A stretch of 7,376 bases of DNA, from contig JAISSA010000122.1 in assembly GCA_031273365.1 (NCBI GenBank), positions 1-7,376 of the forward strand, in the 5' to 3' direction. The position numbers and the translations under genes are program-made. This document shows positions 5,260-7,376 of this stretch, piece after piece; within the stretch, counting starts at the first letter, position 1; every line of letters begins with the position of its first letter. The notes beneath the pieces are model-generated. The model saw only the letters and a program-made list of their open reading frames with translations, did not search any database and was not told the origin of the DNA. This DNA is from Synergistaceae bacterium (lineage in GTDB: Bacteria > Synergistota > Synergistia > Synergistales > Aminobacteriaceae).

Positions 5260-5925
5260 ATGCTGGAGGCCGGAGAGAAAATCAGGATAAAAAGAGAACG
5301 CATGGGGATGAAACGCCCCGAATTTGCCCGCCTGATCGGCGTAGCCCCCAATACTCTGTATCGCTACGAAAACGGGAGCATCGGCATCCGGGACGAAATG
5401 AAGCGAAAAATTGCCCACGCTCTGGGAGTCAGCATGTCGTACCTGCTGGACGGGGAATCGGGCCCGGAGTACGAACCGGAGCCGACGATCCCTTCACAGC
5501 TCTGCCTTCCCGTCCTCGCTCAGGAGGCCTGCGCGGGGAACGGATTCAGCTGGGAGGACGCCGCGGAGGTGAAGGAGTGGATGCCGTGGCCCGAGCGCGA
5601 GACCGGCGGGCCTGTGAGGCCCCAAAAACCCTATTTTGTGCGGGTGGAGGGAGAAAGCATGGTCGGGGCCAACATCAGCGACGGCTGTCTGATTCTCGTC
5701 AATCCGAACCTCGAGGTGCGCAGCGGGGACATCGCCTATGTCAAATGGAACGACCGCTGTTCGGTGAAGGGCGTTGTCTTCTATAAAGACGGCAGGGTCG
5801 AACTGCGCCCCGCCAACAGCGATTTCCGCTCCACCTGGATCGACAGGGACGAGATCGAATACCTGGAAATTCTGGGCAGGGTCGTGCGATGGCTGAACAT
5901 GGGAATTCCCGGCAGTATCCTGTAA
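5260..5925 (+). CDS. XRE-family HTH / S24 LexA-like autocleaving repressor
   Basis: This 221-residue transcriptional regulator has two domains. Residues 4-64 are a Cro/CI-type helix-turn-helix (EKIRIKRERMGMKRPEFARL, then the recognition segment APNTLYRYENG). Residues about 82-212 are a peptidase S24 domain. Catalytic residues are intact: S133 in VEGESM and K170 in CSVKG, 37 apart as in E. coli LexA (119/156). A plausible self-cleavage bond is A92-G93 (EACAGNG). The family represses DNA as a dimer and is inactivated by cleavage, usually promoted by RecA on single-stranded DNA, so damage-responsive control is expected from family knowledge but not shown here. The start has AGAGGG (5245-5250) nine bases upstream. 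It sits 40 bases after the terminator, so it needs its own promoter; the dyad at 5226-5241 is well placed for autoregulation. No phage structural, integrase or excision genes are visible, so it may be a chromosomal regulator or a remnant of a mobile element. Confidence 0.93.
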   Translation: MLEAGEKIRIKRERMGMKRPEFARLIGVAPNTLYRYENGSIGIRDEMKRKIAHALGVSMSYLLDGESGPEYEPEPTIPSQLCLPVLAQEACAGNGFSWEDAAEVKEWMPWPERETGGPVRPQKPYFVRVEGESMVGANISDGCLILVNPNLEVRSGDIAYVKWNDRCSVKGVVFYKDGRVELRPANSDFRSTWIDRDEIEYLEILGRVVRWLNMGIPGSIL

Positions 5926-5973
5926 ATTTTAGAAAAATATGACCAATGTCCACAACTTAAGGAGAAATTTTCA

Positions 5974-6051
5974 GGGGTCAGGGGACTGAGAAAAATCCCC
6001 TGCGGGGCTTTTGCCGAGGGGCGGAGCCCCGCGGTTACTGTCCCCGTTGAC
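5974..6051. repeat. Structured dispersed repeat, copy 2
   Basis: This copy has the same four blocks as 677-731: GGGGTCAGGGGA (5974-5985), TCCCCTGCGGGG (5996-6007), GGGGCGGAGCCCC (6018-6030) and GTTGAC (6046-6051). Spacers are longer here (10, 10 and 15 bases against 4, 3 and 5), while the pairing blocks are identical. CAGGGGA (5979-5985) pairs with TCCCCTG (5996-6002), and GCGGGGC (6002-6008) can pair with GCCCCGC (6026-6032). It fills most of the gap between the repressor and the ankyrin gene and may block read-through, although no T-run follows. Confidence 0.7.
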
Positions 6052-6071
6052 TTAACCGAGGGGGTTTGAAC

Positions 6072-7346
6072 GTGAAGCTCGTGTTTTTGTTTATACCGGC
6101 ACTTCGGAGAATCGCTCTTTTCCCGATCATGATTTTTATGTTTTGTGTGGCTCCTTCCCCGGCTCTCGCGGCGGACGACGATCTGTTTTTCCAAATGATC
6201 GAAAGCGACGACGTCGTCGGGGTCCAGGCAGCCATCGCCGCCGGACGGGACGTGAACGTCCCCGACCGGACCGGGACGACGCCCCTGCAGCGTGCGCTGT
6301 TGGTCATGAGGAAGGCCGCCCGCAGGCCGAAGCCGTATTTTTACGGGGATATCGTCATCGACGGAGACGGTTTTAAAAGTGGCCCGGCCGAGGCGCCCGT
6401 ATTTGACCACGGAGTGATATCGGCCCTCATCGAGGCCGGAGCCGACGTCAACGCCCGGAGCCAATACTACCCACTGCCTTTGTTCCTCGCCCTCAGCCTC
6501 GATCCCCAAGTCGTAAAAATGTTGCTGGCCGCCGGAGCCGACGTCAACGCCCGCTATGGGCTGGAGACTCCACTGATCTTTGCGGGGATCCTGGCGTCGG
6601 GTTTTTTCCCCAAAGCGGAAACTCGGCTCGTGAGGATGCTGGTCGACGCGGGCGCGGATGTAAACGTCCAGAACGCGTCGGGCTGGACTCCCCTGATGAT
6701 ATGGGTACAAAAAAACCCCGAGGCTGTGAAAATTCTGCTCGACGCCGGGGCGGACGTCAATGCGAAGGACGGTCACGCCGATATGACGCCTCTGCTCTCC
6801 GCGGCTTCAGTGGGCGGCAACCCGGACAGCGCCGTGATCCTGAAGATGCTTCTGGCCGCCGGAGCCGACGTCAACGCCCGGACGAACGACGGCGCGTCCG
6901 CGCTCTGGTGCGCATCGATGTATGGGCACTACAGGGATGTCGAGGTCCTTCTGGATGCGGGAGCGGACGTAAACGTCCGGGCGGAGGGGTTTACCCCCCT
7001 GCATATGGCGACGGGGCTCATCGCCATGGAACACGAAAACAACCGAGGCTCGTTCAGGGAGAGAACGGAGCGTGCCGGAGATGTCTTCGCGCTGTCCGGC
7101 GCAACACGCAAGCCTCCCGTCGATTTTTCGGCCGTGACGAAGCTGCTGATCGAGGCCGGGGCGGACGCCGACGCGCGGAGCACCGGAGACGGCGCTTCTG
7201 TTCTCGGCATGACCATGGCCGCTTCAGCGGACAAAGCCCAGGTGAAAGAAGAGAGGAAGTTCGCCGGAAAAACCCCGCTGGAGCTGGCCCGTATGGTGGG
7301 TAACGACGCGGTCGCGGAATACCTGGAGGAACAGAAGCGGAAGTGA
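6072..7346 (+). CDS. Exported ankyrin-repeat protein
   Basis: This 424-residue protein starts with a long signal peptide: a basic pair R12-R13, a hydrophobic core at about 14-27, and probable cleavage after ALA at residue 33 (before ADDD). Eight ankyrin units follow, each marked by a version of AGADVNAR: residues about 57-63, 122-129, 154-161, 193-200, 225-232, 263-270, 296-303 and 362-369. A terminal cap TPLELARMVGNDAVAEYL lies at 401-418. Non-repeat insertions of roughly 30-40 residues interrupt the array after units one and seven. Ankyrin arrays bind proteins; the partner is unknown and no enzymatic domain is fused. The GTG start at 6072 is preferred because GAGGGGG (6058-6064) is seven bases upstream; the in-frame TTG at 6066 would be only one base from it. 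No promoter was recognised. The predicted location is periplasmic or extracellular, notable because many bacterial ankyrin proteins are cytoplasmic or host-directed effectors. Confidence 0.9.
   Translation: MKLVFLFIPALRRIALFPIMIFMFCVAPSPALAADDDLFFQMIESDDVVGVQAAIAAGRDVNVPDRTGTTPLQRALLVMRKAARRPKPYFYGDIVIDGDGFKSGPAEAPVFDHGVISALIEAGADVNARSQYYPLPLFLALSLDPQVVKMLLAAGADVNARYGLETPLIFAGILASGFFPKAETRLVRMLVDAGADVNVQNASGWTPLMIWVQKNPEAVKILLDAGADVNAKDGHADMTPLLSAASVGGNPDSAVILKMLLAAGADVNARTNDGASALWCASMYGHYRDVEVLLDAGADVNVRAEGFTPLHMATGLIAMEHENNRGSFRERTERAGDVFALSGATRKPPVDFSAVTKLLIEAGADADARSTGDGASVLGMTMAASADKAQVKEERKFAGKTPLELARMVGNDAVAEYLEEQKRK
6435..6880 (+). repeat. Near-identical DNA repeats inside the ankyrin gene
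   Basis: A 29-base sequence is perfectly repeated at 6525-6553 and 6852-6880 (327 bases, exactly 109 codons apart), encoding the LAAGADVNAR segment. A 23-base part of it also occurs at 6435-6457. Other units encode nearly the same peptide with different codons (for example 6648-6668 and 6955-6976), so the identity exceeds what the protein sequence demands. This suggests recent duplication or gene conversion among units. Confidence 0.8.
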
Positions 7347-7376
7347 ATGTCAGGAGTGACAGGCTGGTTTTGAGAA

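Noticed and set aside
2880..5351. An 823-codon open frame on the minus strand across the C_GCAxxG_C_C and flavoprotein genes
   Set aside because: It is exactly antisense to two clearly recognised proteins, its translation is Arg/His/Gly/Pro-rich without any family motif, and long antisense frames are expected in GC-rich genes with strong codon bias.
5781..6776. A 331-codon minus-strand frame over the repressor end and the ankyrin start
   Set aside because: It spans an intergenic repeat and two well-supported plus-strand genes, and its motifs (VDVGSGGQQH) are merely the reverse reading of the ankyrin repeats.
7348..7361. TGTCA-GGAG-TGACA dyad just after the ankyrin stop codon
   Set aside because: The arms are only 5 bases with no T-run, and the window ends 15 bases later, so neither a terminator nor an operator can be supported.
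7351..7376. A possible next gene starting at the right edge (AGGAG followed by GTG)
   Set aside because: The GTG frame meets TGA after five codons and no other start follows in the remaining bases.

Overview
The window looks like chromosomal DNA from a GC-rich, Gram-negative anaerobe. The basis is strong purine-rich ribosome binding sites, two genes with cleavable signal peptides, a C_GCAxxG_C_C redox protein, and a CoA-disulfide-reductase-type flavoprotein fused to rhodanese. The gene repertoire would fit Synergistota, with sulfur-metabolising Desulfobacterota-like groups as an alternative. This is an inference, since no rRNA or other phylogenetic marker is present.

Layout. At the left edge, a long imperfect hairpin (23-66) precedes a small secreted protein of unknown function (93-530). 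A converging DinB-fold protein lies on the minus strand (755-1234), and the gap between them holds a hairpin and a copy of a structured repeat. A 506-bp divergent intergenic region (1235-1740) carries two back-to-back extended -10 promoter candidates and a possible 26-codon leader. Next comes a probable three-gene plus-strand unit: an AI-2E-family membrane protein (1741-2841), a C_GCAxxG_C_C protein (2898-3407) and a flavin disulfide/persulfide reductase with C-terminal rhodanese (3471-5177). A clear intrinsic terminator (5192-5219) closes it. An XRE/S24 LexA-like repressor (5260-5925) follows, then a second copy of the structured repeat, and finally an exported ankyrin-repeat protein (6072-7346).

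How the parts may work together. The C_GCAxxG_C_C protein and the reductase-rhodanese probably handle low-molecular-weight thiol, persulfide or sulfur redox chemistry, possibly under a local operator-promoter at 3415-3443. The repressor keeps the Ser and Lys of a self-cleaving switch. A 16-bp sequence just upstream of it (5226-5241) recurs exactly, inverted, upstream of the secreted-protein gene (44-59). The simplest testable idea is that the repressor controls itself and that secreted protein. A related-repeat origin for the shared 16-mer is a real alternative.

No tRNA, rRNA, CRISPR array, transposase or recognisable phage structural gene was seen.
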